A stretch of 64,000 nt of DNA from Paenilisteria portnoyi (GCF_014322795.1 NZ_JAASTT010000013.1:1-64000), one strand, 5' to 3'; positions 46,452-55,290 are shown, numbered from the stretch's first letter. Program-made: numbers and translations. Notes: generated by a model from the letters alone, not told the origin.

Positions 46452-46984
46452 CTTCTGACCTTGATTTTCCGCGTTATTCTGATGTACATTTTGCCGTAGA
46501 GGACAATGAGAAGTAGCGCTGCCGCAAACATAAAAATACTTCCAATCAGATACGTTGATGCAAGTAAGGTGGCGATTCCCACGGCGATTAGCATCAAGAT
46601 CACACTCCCGCCAAATCGGGTCCACCGCGAACGGATTGTTTTCCAAAGCGCCACCATGGAAGCATCGTCTGTGAAAATAGCTTCTTTCGGCGCGCCTTCC
46701 TTCATCGCTTTCCTAAAATACATCCACCTACCATTCAGAATTGGATACGCATACACGTGCTCCCATCCTGCGTCCTCGAACAGTCCCAAATACTCCTCCT
46801 CGTCACCTGAATTTTCCTTGTAATCAATACAATAGGTGTATTCAGCCGGCTCTCCTTGTTCAAAATGGTATCGTAATGAAGCATACTTACTGAAAAACCA
46901 CCCCTGATTCGCCATTTCTTCCAAAAACGCTTCTTCTTTCTCCACATTATCCACTGTAATGAATTTAAATACCTTCTTCGTCAT
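46448..46984 (-). CDS. DUF2812 membrane protein
   Basis: A 178-residue protein with an N-terminal DUF2812 domain (about 1-115: FKFITVDNVEKEEAFLEEMA, W-x-F-x-K-Y-A, and a W-E-H-V-Y motif) and two C-terminal membrane helices (about 125-170). DUF2812 proteins are nearly always encoded beside a PadR repressor, as here, where the genes overlap by 20 nt. Function unknown, probably envelope stress related. The ATG at 46984 has a GGGAGG site upstream, inside padR. Confidence 0.85.
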   Translation of the reverse strand: MTKKVFKFITVDNVEKEEAFLEEMANQGWFFSKYASLRYHFEQGEPAEYTYCIDYKENSGDEEEYLGLFEDAGWEHVYAYPILNGRWMYFRKAMKEGAPKEAIFTDDASMVALWKTIRSRWTRFGGSVILMLIAVGIATLLASTYLIGSIFMFAAALLLIVLYGKMYIRITRKIKVRS

Positions 46985-47300
46985 ACTCGCTCGCCTCCCT
47001 AGAATTCCTGTATAGTTCCTCAATACGCGCCTTTTCCATCCCAAGAACTTGTTTGCCGAGTTCCGTAATTTGATAGATTTTTCGGTTTTTCTCTTCTTGA
47101 ATAATCGCGACTAGTTGATCTTTTTTCATTTTCGACAGGCTACCATAAATCGTTCCTGGCCCTAAAACAATGCGGTTTTTCGTCATATTTTTGACGTTAT
47201 CTGTGATTGCATAACCATGCCTCGGTTGCATCAACGATAACAAAATGTAAAAGGCAGTCTCCGTCATCGGGACATAAGTTTTTATTAGTTTTTCATCCAT
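46965..47300 (-). CDS. PadR-family repressor
   Basis: A 111-residue winged-helix protein of the PadR (subfamily s2) type: ETAFYILLSLMQPRHGYAI (about 14-32), then GPGTIYGSLSKMKKDQLV and a C-terminal dimerisation helix. It is translated from an ATG whose ribosome site (GAGGTG) lies inside an operator-like dyad, so tight autoregulation with the downstream DUF2812 gene is expected. Confidence 0.9.
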   Translation of the reverse strand: MDEKLIKTYVPMTETAFYILLSLMQPRHGYAITDNVKNMTKNRIVLGPGTIYGSLSKMKKDQLVAIIQEEKNRKIYQITELGKQVLGMEKARIEELYRNSREASEYDEEGI

Positions 47301-47303
47301 AAA

Positions 47304-47355
47304 TATATCACACCTCGATGTATTTTATGTCTACAATATATCACGTCTCGATATA
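47304..47355 (-). promoter_or_regulatory. Tandem PadR operator
   Basis: Two nearly identical 19-bp dyads, 47304-47322 and 47337-47355, each of the form TATATC...GATATA (one arm changed in the first copy), with centres 33 bp apart, or three helical turns. The first includes the padR ribosome site. Confidence 0.65.
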
Positions 47356-47443
47356 ATTAGCAAGGCTCTTTTTATACAAATTACGTTGATTTCGCGATGG
47401 AGAAAATTAGAGCATATTGTAGTGGAGATAAAATAGATTACAG

Positions 47444-47490
47444 AAAAAGATTCTACAGACACACAAATTGTATATCTGTAGAATCTTTTT
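47444..47490. terminator. Terminator after the DUF916 gene
   Basis: AAAAAGATTCTACAGA pairs with TCTGTAGAATCTTTTT, 50 nt beyond the DUF916 stop on the minus strand. Confidence 0.9.
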
Positions 47491-47539
47491 AAACGTCGAA
47501 CATAATACTTAAATACACGGCTATACTTGCGGATAAAAG

Positions 47540-48562
47540 TCACTCCCCATCCTTCTTCCTCGTTCGCCGTCCCAGCCAAAATACCAATCCGAGCACTAAC
47601 AACCCCAACAAAACACCGCCCGCGACATACCACATCATATAATCCTTCTCGAGCCCCACTGCTTTACCATTGAACTCCGCTGCTACATCTGCTTTTATGT
47701 CAAACCGCTCGTCCCATTTCCATATATGATTCCCGGACGTCGCCACCATTTTAAGACGATATTTTCCCGGTTTGAACTCCTCATTATTCCAACTAATCCC
47801 AAAATCAAAATTAGAATTCGGAGCCATACGCAACGTACTTTGTTTTGCCTTGTAAAGCGCCTCATCACTGCCATCCTTATACACCTGCGCGTCCACATCC
47901 AAATTTTGCAAAATGACCGGTTTGATATTCTGTAGATTAACCTTCAAAACGTTGCGATAGTTAATCTGATCCGGCTTAATCCGCTTCAACTGCATATCAG
48001 GATCCACCGCGACATCGTTCTCCGAAAGCATCACACCAATCACGTATGCATACTTATTCTTAATCTGCACACCCTCCCCTGACTCATTTTTGTCCCCATT
48101 ATCCTTCTCAGAAAAATGAAGTCCACCCAAAACGAAACCATCAAAAGGATCACGCGGCATCGTTACTTTCACTTTCACCATCTTGCTCCCATTCGCTGGA
48201 ACCGTTATTTCATCAGGCATTTCCGCAATTTTAGAAAAAGGTGTTTTGAGCGTATTATCAAATTTCGGTGCTTTATTACTGTAATCAACAATCCCATTAT
48301 CATTCGTCACCGCCGTATTTGCGTTGGTTTCCACCGTCACCGCGTGCGACAACCCATTGGTAAGCAATACTTCCAGCTCCTGCACTTGGCCCGGCTCCAT
48401 CCGCAGTTCAAAATAGGTTTTTGACTTGTCAATTTGGTTTTCCGGAATAACCGCCGACACTGAAAAATTCATTTCCGCGGCATTCGCTGTTCCTGTATGT
48501 ATTAAAATTCCGCTTATTAGTACGCCAACCACGACTAGTGCCCCTATTAATTTGTTCACCAT
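47540..48562 (-). CDS. DUF916/DUF3324 WxL-partner surface protein
   Basis: A 340-residue cell-surface protein: signal peptide (1-28, cleaved at ANA-AE), a DUF916 domain (about 30-155, FELRMEPGQVQELEVLLTNG), a DUF3324 domain (about 165-300), one C-terminal membrane helix (about 307-330) and a basic tail. These domains are now described as peptidoglycan-binding and host-binding parts of WxL surface complexes. Such proteins normally sit beside WxL proteins; here the neighbour upstream is only a decayed fragment, so the complex may be broken at this locus. Confidence 0.88.
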   Translation of the reverse strand: MVNKLIGALVVVGVLISGILIHTGTANAAEMNFSVSAVIPENQIDKSKTYFELRMEPGQVQELEVLLTNGLSHAVTVETNANTAVTNDNGIVDYSNKAPKFDNTLKTPFSKIAEMPDEITVPANGSKMVKVKVTMPRDPFDGFVLGGLHFSEKDNGDKNESGEGVQIKNKYAYVIGVMLSENDVAVDPDMQLKRIKPDQINYRNVLKVNLQNIKPVILQNLDVDAQVYKDGSDEALYKAKQSTLRMAPNSNFDFGISWNNEEFKPGKYRLKMVATSGNHIWKWDERFDIKADVAAEFNGKAVGLEKDYMMWYVAGGVLLGLLVLGLVFWLGRRTRKKDGE

Positions 48563-48626
48563 TTTCTAGCCTCCTCGAGAAAAATAAGCAACACTACTGA
48601 TGATAAGTAGCGTTTCTTTTGCTAAA

Positions 48627-48777
48627 TTAGAGCTTCAAGGGGCAAGTCAGCGTCGATGTATACGTTTCCCCAACGATTTTCTTAGCTTCGGTTGGAACGT
48701 GAATTTTCACACTCTTGTTCGTATGGCTCGTTCCAGAAGTGATCCTAAATGAGTCTATCCAACAATTATGTACTATC
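48627..48777 (-). pseudogene. Decayed C-terminus of a WxL-domain protein
   Basis: On the minus strand an open stretch ends ...SVKIHVPTEAKKIVGETY-TSTLT-CPLKL then a stop. This fits the end of a WxL domain (V-P-x-x-A-K-x-x-G-x-Y-x-S-T-L-T-W-x-L), with Cys where the second WxL Trp-containing motif is expected. A stop lies upstream in frame, and no start or signal peptide remains. It lies directly upstream of the DUF916 gene, as a WxL gene should. Confidence 0.6.
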
Positions 48778-49057
48778 TAGTTTATTCAGTCTTCTATGAT
48801 TCTGCCATTATTTAATCATCTCTAGCCTCTTCAAAAAAAGCAAGCAGAAAAATATATATCGCGGTCTCTTAAATCTCTCGCTCACATTCCAATAATACCA
48901 TATAAGTAATATATTTCACCGTTTCCAGACAAAGTGGCCTATTAATTTTCTTTTTTAGACACATTTTAGACACAAAAATACACAAAAAAACCCCGGAAAT
49001 AAGCAAAGTCATGTTGACACATGTTGGAAAATATGATAAATAACTTTTTGTAAAAAA
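48778..49057. other. AT-rich intergenic region
   Basis: About 280 bp with no visible gene; possibly more of the decayed WxL gene, beyond recognition. Confidence 0.4.
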
Positions 49058-49099
49058 TCGGCATATCAACAAGTCCTATCAGACCCATCAATATGCCGA
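49058..49099 (-). terminator. Terminator of the aldo/keto reductase gene
   Basis: TCGGCATAT pairs with ATATGCCGA, followed by a T-run on the minus strand, 6 nt past the stop. Confidence 0.85.
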
Positions 49100-49104
49100 A
49101 AATT

Positions 49105-49953
49105 TCAACTCCACGTACGCGCTAAAAATTCCTCACTATCTGGGTTAGATCCCGTACGCTTATCCTCATTCAACGCATCAATTTTCTTCATATCCTCGTC
49201 ACTCAAATCAAAATCAAACACATCGAAATTGCTCTGAATCCGTTCAGGCGTCACCGATTTAGGAATAATCACCGAGCCGTTATTCAAATGCCAACGCAAA
49301 ATCACTTGCGCCACAGTCACCCCTTTAGCCTCTGCAATCGATGCCAAAACAGGATGATGCAATAGTTCTCCACCTTTCGCAAGCGGCGACCATGCCTCAT
49401 GCACAATATCCTGACTCTCCAAATAAGCCCGCAATGGTTTTTGCGACAATAACGGATGCATTTCAATCTGATCAATGACCGGTTTCTCATTCGCCGTCGT
49501 GAATAAATTTTCCAGATGATGCTGATGAAAATTACTCACTCCAATCGATTTTATGAGTCCTTCATTGTAAAGCCGCTCCATCGCCCGCCACGAAGCTTTG
49601 TAATCGCCGACTGGCCAATGAATCAAATACAAATCCAGATAGTCCAGTTGCAATTTTTTCAAGGAAGCCTCAAAAGCCCGCAGCGTCTCGTCATAACCAT
49701 GATCCGCGTTCCAAAGCTTCGAAGTAATCGTCAAATCCTCGCGCCGAATCCCGACCTCACGAATCGCCCGACCAACAGACGCCTCATTCTCATACACCTT
49801 AGCCGTATCAATCGCCCGATACCCAGCATTCACAGCCACCCGAATCGCCTCAACTGCTTGCTTCTCATCCTCCATCTTCCAAACACCGAGCCCAACAAGC
49901 GGAATCCCCTGCCCATTATGAAACTGCTTTAAATCCGTAGCCTTTAACGCCAT
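49105..49953 (-). CDS. Aldo/keto reductase (YvgN/2,5-diketogluconate reductase-like)
   Basis: A 282-residue AKR of the AKR5 type. Active-site Asp and Tyr in AIDTAKVYENE (about 47-57), Lys in LTITSKLW, His in LYLIHWP; the NADPH-binding motif IPKSVTPERIQSNFDVFDF (about 227-245) is complete. Such enzymes reduce glyoxals and other reactive carbonyls. The ATG at 49953 has GGAGG upstream; an in-frame TTG is two codons earlier. Confidence 0.93.
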   Translation of the reverse strand: MALKATDLKQFHNGQGIPLVGLGVWKMEDEKQAVEAIRVAVNAGYRAIDTAKVYENEASVGRAIREVGIRREDLTITSKLWNADHGYDETLRAFEASLKKLQLDYLDLYLIHWPVGDYKASWRAMERLYNEGLIKSIGVSNFHQHHLENLFTTANEKPVIDQIEMHPLLSQKPLRAYLESQDIVHEAWSPLAKGGELLHHPVLASIAEAKGVTVAQVILRWHLNNGSVIIPKSVTPERIQSNFDVFDFDLSDEDMKKIDALNEDKRTGSNPDSEEFLARTWS

Positions 49954-50133
49954 ATTCAAAAACCTCCCAGATTATCATTCACCACTAAGTATAGACCTCT
50001 GAATACAAGATTCCAACTATTTCACACGAAAAAAAGCCAAGCCCCAGCACTATGACCTTGAGATTTAGCTTATAGAGGACTCTAATTTTTTAGCTGGGAC
50101 CTCCCTAGAGAAACGATTTATTTTTAGCACCTC

Positions 50134-50523
50134 TCACAACATATTCGCCCTACAGCTAGAAGCAACAGCCTCATAATCATCTTGTAGAAATTGCTGAACC
50201 TTTTTTCGCTTCTCTCCAAATTCGTTAGCAACCATTGCACCCGCGTGAGATTCAAAAGAATATCTTAATTTGTCATTCAAACGTTGCCCCTCATATCCTA
50301 ATATCTCAAATCTATCTATGCCTTTATGTAACATCTGTTTACCGTCCTCCGCTAGTTTTTCCGCGTCCCGATATAACTCTTGGTACAGTTTTGTACGTTG
50401 AAGTTGCTTCTCAAATTCTGTTTTCATCCCCGTTAAATTATCAGCTACTGCTTCACTGCCCTCTGCCAGCGCTTTCTTAATATCTATGTCTAATTGCTGT
50501 ATTTCTTTCTGAAAATCAATCAT
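50134..50523 (-). CDS. Small helical T7SS-associated protein (Lap/DUF3958-like)
   Basis: A 129-residue, all-helical, charged protein with no signal peptide. Size, coiled-coil character and position 21 nt downstream of a T7SS-type lipase gene fit the small partners (TlaA in the S. aureus TslA system, Lap1/DUF3958 for LXG toxins) that bind the targeting domain of an effector and guide it to the secretion apparatus. The assignment rests on context; I cannot confirm the family by search. A second small partner (DUF3130/WXG100-like), often present, was not seen. Confidence 0.55.
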   Translation of the reverse strand: MIDFQKEIQQLDIDIKKALAEGSEAVADNLTGMKTEFEKQLQRTKLYQELYRDAEKLAEDGKQMLHKGIDRFEILGYEGQRLNDKLRYSFESHAGAMVANEFGEKRKKVQQFLQDDYEAVASSCRANML

Positions 50524-50544
50524 CCTGTTTCTCCCTTTCTAGGC

Positions 50545-51657
50545 TCAAGAACGCATCATTGCTGATAAATCTGTCCTTAATATATGAGCTAGCTCTCCGT
50601 CATTTCTCTCAATAGAGTTCCCTGCATCTACAATACGTCTTCCAAAATCTTGCCACGCCACTTTTTCATGCTTCAATTGCTCTAAAACAGTTTCTAGCAT
50701 AGCCACATCAAAAACCACTGGTACACCATTCGACTTACTTTGAGCAACATCATGAAGTGCATCTTCTATCTCATATTCTGTTAATAAATTCAAATCCCCC
50801 GACAATCGACCTACATATTTGCTCTTCAGCTCTCGCATACGGAGTTCTTGCTCACTTCTGAAAAATGTAAGAAACCGCTCTACATCGCTCAAACAATCCG
50901 TTCCGATTTGCTGAATAGATGTACCAACCCTACGAATATCATCTGGTTTATACAACATTTCGGCGGAACCATTAGCTCCAAAACATCCTTCAAACGTTCC
51001 TGCCAAATGCCCCCCAATTCCCGCTTTATCCAAAAGAGACGCTGATTGATTACGTTCCATGAAGTATGTAGGATAGAATAGTAGCGCATTAGGTGGTAGA
51101 GATCCAACCACATCGTCCTGATGCCTTAAATCTTTAATAAGATTCCAGTAGTCCCCTTTTTTCGCCTTTGCTTGCTCGGCATCTGTTAGTTTATTATATG
51201 CTCGTGCTGCCGCAAATGTTGTAGCGGGTTTTGTATGCTTTACGGCTTCATATTGTGCTAGAGCACCGCCCAGAGAGTGTCCTGTGAAACTGTAATCTTT
51301 TACATCATATTTTTTCAGCGTAGAATGGACAAAGCGATCGTAATCGTCAAATTGCCCTTCCGTCTTGGATGTTAACAGCCCAACATCAGCTTTCACATCT
51401 TTTAGCTTGGCTGGTTCCGTACCGCGGCTTACAAAAACCATATTGTTGTAAGATTTTGTTTTGCCAGCGTTGAAATCTTTATATTCCTTTAAGGGAACCA
51501 CTGCCACAGCTTGTAGCCCGCTATCTTTTGAATCTACTGATTTTACAGCCACCCATTTTTGCCCGTTTTGCAGGGTAAACGATGAACCAACTTTTAGCCT
51601 CTCATTGTCATAGCTATCTCGCGATAAATCAAAATAACTTTCATCCGATATTTTCAT
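50545..51657 (-). CDS. T7SS lipase effector with N-terminal lipase and C-terminal helical targeting domain
   Basis: A 370-residue protein without signal peptide. The N-terminal half (about 1-225) is a class 3 lipase-like alpha/beta hydrolase: FVSRGT (75-80, oxyanion region), nucleophile elbow GHSLGG (126-131, Ser128), Asp in HQDDVVGS (179-186) and His in GGHLAG (215-220). The C-terminal 135 residues (from about MLYKPDD at 235) are helical, like the LXG-type targeting region. This order, toxin first and targeting last, is the reverse of ordinary LXG toxins and matches S. aureus TslA. A likely chaperone lies downstream and two DUF4467/DUF1433-like lipoproteins are next to it, one divergent 50 bp away. 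It probably hydrolyses membrane lipids of competing bacteria (inference from the family). Confidence 0.78.
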   Translation of the reverse strand: MKISDESYFDLSRDSYDNERLKVGSSFTLQNGQKWVAVKSVDSKDSGLQAVAVVPLKEYKDFNAGKTKSYNNMVFVSRGTEPAKLKDVKADVGLLTSKTEGQFDDYDRFVHSTLKKYDVKDYSFTGHSLGGALAQYEAVKHTKPATTFAAARAYNKLTDAEQAKAKKGDYWNLIKDLRHQDDVVGSLPPNALLFYPTYFMERNQSASLLDKAGIGGHLAGTFEGCFGANGSAEMLYKPDDIRRVGTSIQQIGTDCLSDVERFLTFFRSEQELRMRELKSKYVGRLSGDLNLLTEYEIEDALHDVAQSKSNGVPVVFDVAMLETVLEQLKHEKVAWQDFGRRIVDAGNSIERNDGELAHILRTDLSAMMRS

Positions 51658-51707
51658 ATACTCTACCTCTAATCTATGGTATTATTTGTATTGGAGGGGG
51701 GATAATC

Positions 51708-52088
51708 ATGAGAAAACTAATGCTCACAATCCTATTCATTTTGTTAATCTTTACCTTAATTATAGCAGGAGGTTGTTCTATTTTGAAGTCAAAACAGGAA
51801 AATACAGAAAAAAATATAATGAATCAACAAAAAGATGATATCCAAACATTTTTAAATTATAACTATAATGATGTAGAAAAAATCACTTTAATAGATATAG
51901 AAAAAACTCCAATGGGCTATTTTATTCATGGTTATGCTAACGAAGATAAGGAGTTAAATTTTAGTGCTAGCTTAACAAATGATACATTTGACGGCAACAT
52001 TTCTTTCAGCCCTAAATGGATTGATAAAGGAAAGTACGACAAAGATAAGACACTAGATGAAATTAAGAAAGAACAAGCTACAGAATAA
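51708..52088 (+). CDS. Immunity-type lipoprotein (TilA-like, DUF4467/DUF1433-like)
   Basis: A 126-residue lipoprotein: signal peptide with a slightly unusual lipobox AGGC (Cys near 23), then a short cystatin-like domain with Y-N-D-V-E-K-I-T-L, E-K-T-P-M-G-Y-F-I-H-G-Y-A-N and E-L-N-F-S-A-S. The T-P-M-G ... G-Y-x-N motif recalls staphylococcal DUF1433/DUF4467 lipoproteins, whose member TilA neutralises TslA outside the membrane. The ATG at 51708 has GGAGGGGG upstream; the gene is divergent from the lipase gene with only 50 bp between. Likely protects the producer from the lipase. Confidence 0.7.
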   Translation: MRKLMLTILFILLIFTLIIAGGCSILKSKQENTEKNIMNQQKDDIQTFLNYNYNDVEKITLIDIEKTPMGYFIHGYANEDKELNFSASLTNDTFDGNISFSPKWIDKGKYDKDKTLDEIKKEQATE

Positions 52089-52173
52089 ATAGCTTTAAAA
52101 GCTATTTTCTGAGATGAAAGCCAAAGAGCAAAAAAAGATAACCCATGATGTTTATAATTTTATGCGTCCTTAG

Positions 52174-52536
52174 TCATCTTAACGACTTACCCGCTTCAGA
52201 TTTCAATAGTGAATCAAACTTATCTGATAATCCTAATGATCCATCCAATTTTTCATTCGTAATAGAGGCGCTGAAACTCAGTTCTTTATCGCCGTTCGCA
52301 TAGCCATTGATAAAATAGCCCATTGGTGTTTTTTCAACATCCGTGAGAGTTACTTTGTCGATATCATTGAAATCATGTCTTAAAAGTAGTTCAATATCGT
52401 CTTTATTAGTTGTCATTAATTCTTGTTCTTGTTTTGTTGGGCTATTTGTCTCATCATTTTCTTTCATACTTCCGCAACCTCCCGTTATAACTAATACAAA
52501 GACTAGTATTATTACTATGCCTGTACTTTTTCGCAT
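52174..52536 (-). CDS. Second immunity-type lipoprotein, paralogue of 51708
   Basis: A 120-residue lipoprotein closely related to the one at 51708: both share D-D-I-x-x-x-L, V/I-D/E-K-V/I-T-L-x-D-V/I-E-K-T-P-M-G-Y-F-I-N/H-G-Y-A-N and K-E-L-x-F-S-A-S. Lipobox TGGC near residue 21. The ATG at 52536 has TGGAG 8 nt upstream. It converges with the first copy. Two non-identical immunity copies suggest protection against more than one lipase variant (inference). Confidence 0.7.
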   Translation of the reverse strand: MRKSTGIVIILVFVLVITGGCGSMKENDETNSPTKQEQELMTTNKDDIELLLRHDFNDIDKVTLTDVEKTPMGYFINGYANGDKELSFSASITNEKLDGSLGLSDKFDSLLKSEAGKSLR

Positions 52537-52861
52537 TCCATTCACTCCATCGATTATAGTTACTCAGAACTCCCAAGGATTTATGCTATATTTCACTCCA
52601 AATCCCGCGACTATGATCAGATAACCACTAAAATCACAATCACTATTCTTATTATTATATATTTCATAAGCGTCCCGTTACTCCGCCTTTTAATACCATT
52701 TTATCACAATTGTATCATACTATAATGAAACAAGCTAAGTCTCCATCTATCAGACCTAACTTGTTCCACTTACTCCCCTCTACTCGATAGAACAACAAAA
52801 AGCAGGAGAGCCAATAACTCCCCCACTTCCCTAAATCCGGTTTTCAAGTCTCCCCGCAAAA

Positions 52862-52985
52862 CAGGGAGCGGGACGACAAATGCTTAATTTCTAGGCAAAA
52901 GCGAGTACCGAAGCGGAGCGTACGACTGTACGTGAGCATCGGAACGGAGCTTTTAACGACGAAAGTGAGCGTTTGTCGTTACGCG
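52862..52985. repeat. Dispersed structured repeat, copy 2
   Basis: Same family as 14827-14908, in opposite orientation. Outer arms ACGACAAATGCT (52873-52884) and the complement of AACGACAAACGCTCAC (52965-52980) match the copy-1 arms, and the inner blocks CTAGGCAAA and AACGACG are shared. This copy has about 35 bp extra, forming an inner hairpin around 52898-52953. It abuts the chitinase stop codon and may serve as its terminator or processing site. Confidence 0.7.
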
Positions 52986-52986
52986 A

Positions 52987-55290
52987 CTAGATAACTAGTT
53001 CCCATGGACCCCACTGTTCAGCCCCTGGAACATCACCTTGTGTCCACCATTTTGCTTTATACGTGTGACCGTTATAAGTCACTTGATCATTTTGATTGTA
53101 GACCGCTGTAGAACTCCACGTACCTGTTCCAACTGGCGGAGTTACCGTACCTGCTTTTGTCGTTACAGAAAGTGCCGCGCTTGATGGCGAGACGTTGCCT
53201 GCTACGTCATATGCTTTTACAGTATACGAATAAGCCGTTGAAGCTGTTAGGCCTGTATCTGTGTAAGTTGTTCCAGAAACAGTCGCCACTTCGGTACCAT
53301 TGCGATACACTTTGTAACCTGCTACGCCTACATTATCCGTTGCGGCTGTCCAACTTAATGGAACCGCCACATCTGTCACGTTCGCTGCTACTGTTGCTAA
53401 ATTCGTTGGAGCAGTTGGTGCTAATGTATCGCTAGGATCAGGGACAACCGCGCCTCCACCAAAAATAACTTGTTTGCCAAGCTCTGTTCCAGCTTTAGAC
53501 ATGCGTTGTGTTAACGAGATATTCGCAATGTTATTCACGTTTACAGACGCTAGATTGGATTTCAAGCGGAATGTATACGTGGCACCTTGCGGAATTTGTT
53601 GTGCATCGTAAACGGACGCCAAATCAACGGTTGTAAAACCATTGGCAGTTGCTACTGTACCAGCTTTATAATCCCCGGCCGTCAATGTTTCGCCAGCTTT
53701 TACAGGAATATAGAACTTCGGTAATTTTACGGTTTCTGCTGCAAATTCGGTTGCTTGCAGAACTTCATTTGTTTCGTTCGCTACTTCTTTGTTTTTGATC
53801 GTAATTTCATAGCCGACACCGTTTTCGCTATATGGCGCTACAGTGGCTTCTACGTTTAGATTTGAATAGATGATTGTGTTTGCTGCAAGTGCTCCAGCGC
53901 CGAACAATCCTTCTTTAATTGCTTTTGTTAATTCGTCGCGTTTTGTTGACGTGGTTGGCTTATCTTGTGATTGCATCCACGAAATCATTCCGCCCAAATT
54001 GTTATCCTTCACGTATTGCGCTTTGGCAGTAACAGAACGAACATTGTCATACGTGTAGAATTCGCCAGTCGTTTTGCTGTATAGATATGGCGCTTTTGCC
54101 ACGTCATCCCAGTATTCGACTAAAGTTGGCGATTTAGCTTTCAAAGCATCAATGCTCTTATATGCCCAAACTCCGCCTGCACGTCCACCGTCCCCAGTTG
54201 CTAACGGTTTTTCGTTTGGCGCGCCGTATGTTGCTCCTAAGTCTGCATCTTTGTTATTTTTTGTAGCTGCTTGGAAAAGTCCTGGTTGCGTAGTACTTGT
54301 ACCCGCTTCCACTTTGTTCCAACCACGTGTGTAGAATGCTGCGCCGACAACGATTTTATTGGATGCTGCGCCGTTATCCTTCAGATATTTCACCGTTTGG
54401 TCCACGGAGAAACCATCGCTATAATTAGGATCCGCTGGGTTACCGTAAAGCGCCGTGTGATGCGCACTATTCGGAGTCCAAGCACCGTTCATATCGTACG
54501 TCATGATATTCGCAAAATCAACAATATTGAAAAGTTTCGCCACATCAACACCGTTTGCAAGCATGCCTTGAGATGCTGGTAGCGCTACAGATAACTCATA
54601 TTTTTTCTTCACATCTACGCCTTGCTTATCTAAAGCCGTGCGCAAGTCTTGAAGAAGCGTAATATAGTTTTGTTTATCCGCAGGTTTTGCATTCGGCGTA
54701 CCTTCATCGTTCTTATTGTCCACTAAGTCAGCAGCACGAACGGATGCAGGATATTCCCAATCTAGATCGACAAAATCCATATTTGTATATTTGATAAATT
54801 TCATAACATTACTTACAAAATTAGCACGAGCTGTGGCATTTTCTCCGATTGCAGAGAAGTCACCAGATTTCGACCAACCGCCGATAGAGATACCGATTTT
54901 CATATTCGGATTTTTAGCTCTCAACTCTTGTAACGCGTTTAAAATACCTGCATTTGCTCCGCCCCATTGAACTCCATCTTGCCCAACTGGCGCGCCAACT
55001 GCCGCATCTTTATCAGTGAATTTCAAGTTTCCGTTACTATCGAAATCAAGAAACGCAAAGTTTAGATGTGTCAATTGCTCTGCTGGTATATCTTTCGGAT
55101 AAAATTGACCTTCCCCGCCCCAAATGGACCAATCTCCATAATACATCACGTTTCTGTATTGCGATGTGGTTGCGGCTTTAGCTTTTACAGAAGAATTCCC
55201 TACACTACCTAGAACGGATGACGCAAATAACGAAACGACTAACAACAACACCGAGACTACACTTACAACCCTCTTTGTTACCTTTTTCAT
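52987..55290 (-). CDS. Secreted chitinase (GH18, FN3, CBM5/12)
   Basis: A 767-residue secreted enzyme: signal peptide (1-40, ending AKA-A), GH18 catalytic barrel (about 45-470) with the complete D-x-x-D-x-D-x-E site (Asp172, Asp175, Asp177, Glu179 in DFVDLDWE), a linker domain (about 475-640), a fibronectin III domain (about 642-715) and a C-terminal chitin-binding CBM5/12 domain with W-S-S-x-x-x-Y and A-K-W-W-T (about 725-765). Overall size and order resemble L. monocytogenes ChiB. It degrades chitin outside the cell. A near-perfect cre site about 160 bp upstream suggests catabolite repression. Confidence 0.95.
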   Translation of the reverse strand: MKKVTKRVVSVVSVLLLVVSLFASSVLGSVGNSSVKAKAATTSQYRNVMYYGDWSIWGGEGQFYPKDIPAEQLTHLNFAFLDFDSNGNLKFTDKDAAVGAPVGQDGVQWGGANAGILNALQELRAKNPNMKIGISIGGWSKSGDFSAIGENATARANFVSNVMKFIKYTNMDFVDLDWEYPASVRAADLVDNKNDEGTPNAKPADKQNYITLLQDLRTALDKQGVDVKKKYELSVALPASQGMLANGVDVAKLFNIVDFANIMTYDMNGAWTPNSAHHTALYGNPADPNYSDGFSVDQTVKYLKDNGAASNKIVVGAAFYTRGWNKVEAGTSTTQPGLFQAATKNNKDADLGATYGAPNEKPLATGDGGRAGGVWAYKSIDALKAKSPTLVEYWDDVAKAPYLYSKTTGEFYTYDNVRSVTAKAQYVKDNNLGGMISWMQSQDKPTTSTKRDELTKAIKEGLFGAGALAANTIIYSNLNVEATVAPYSENGVGYEITIKNKEVANETNEVLQATEFAAETVKLPKFYIPVKAGETLTAGDYKAGTVATANGFTTVDLASVYDAQQIPQGATYTFRLKSNLASVNVNNIANISLTQRMSKAGTELGKQVIFGGGAVVPDPSDTLAPTAPTNLATVAANVTDVAVPLSWTAATDNVGVAGYKVYRNGTEVATVSGTTYTDTGLTASTAYSYTVKAYDVAGNVSPSSAALSVTTKAGTVTPPVGTGTWSSTAVYNQNDQVTYNGHTYKAKWWTQGDVPGAEQWGPWELVI

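Noticed and set aside
50034-50096. CCCAGC/GCTGGG pair downstream of the helical T7SS partner as a terminator
   Set aside because: Loop is long and the stem only six base pairs; kept out of the feature list as too weak.
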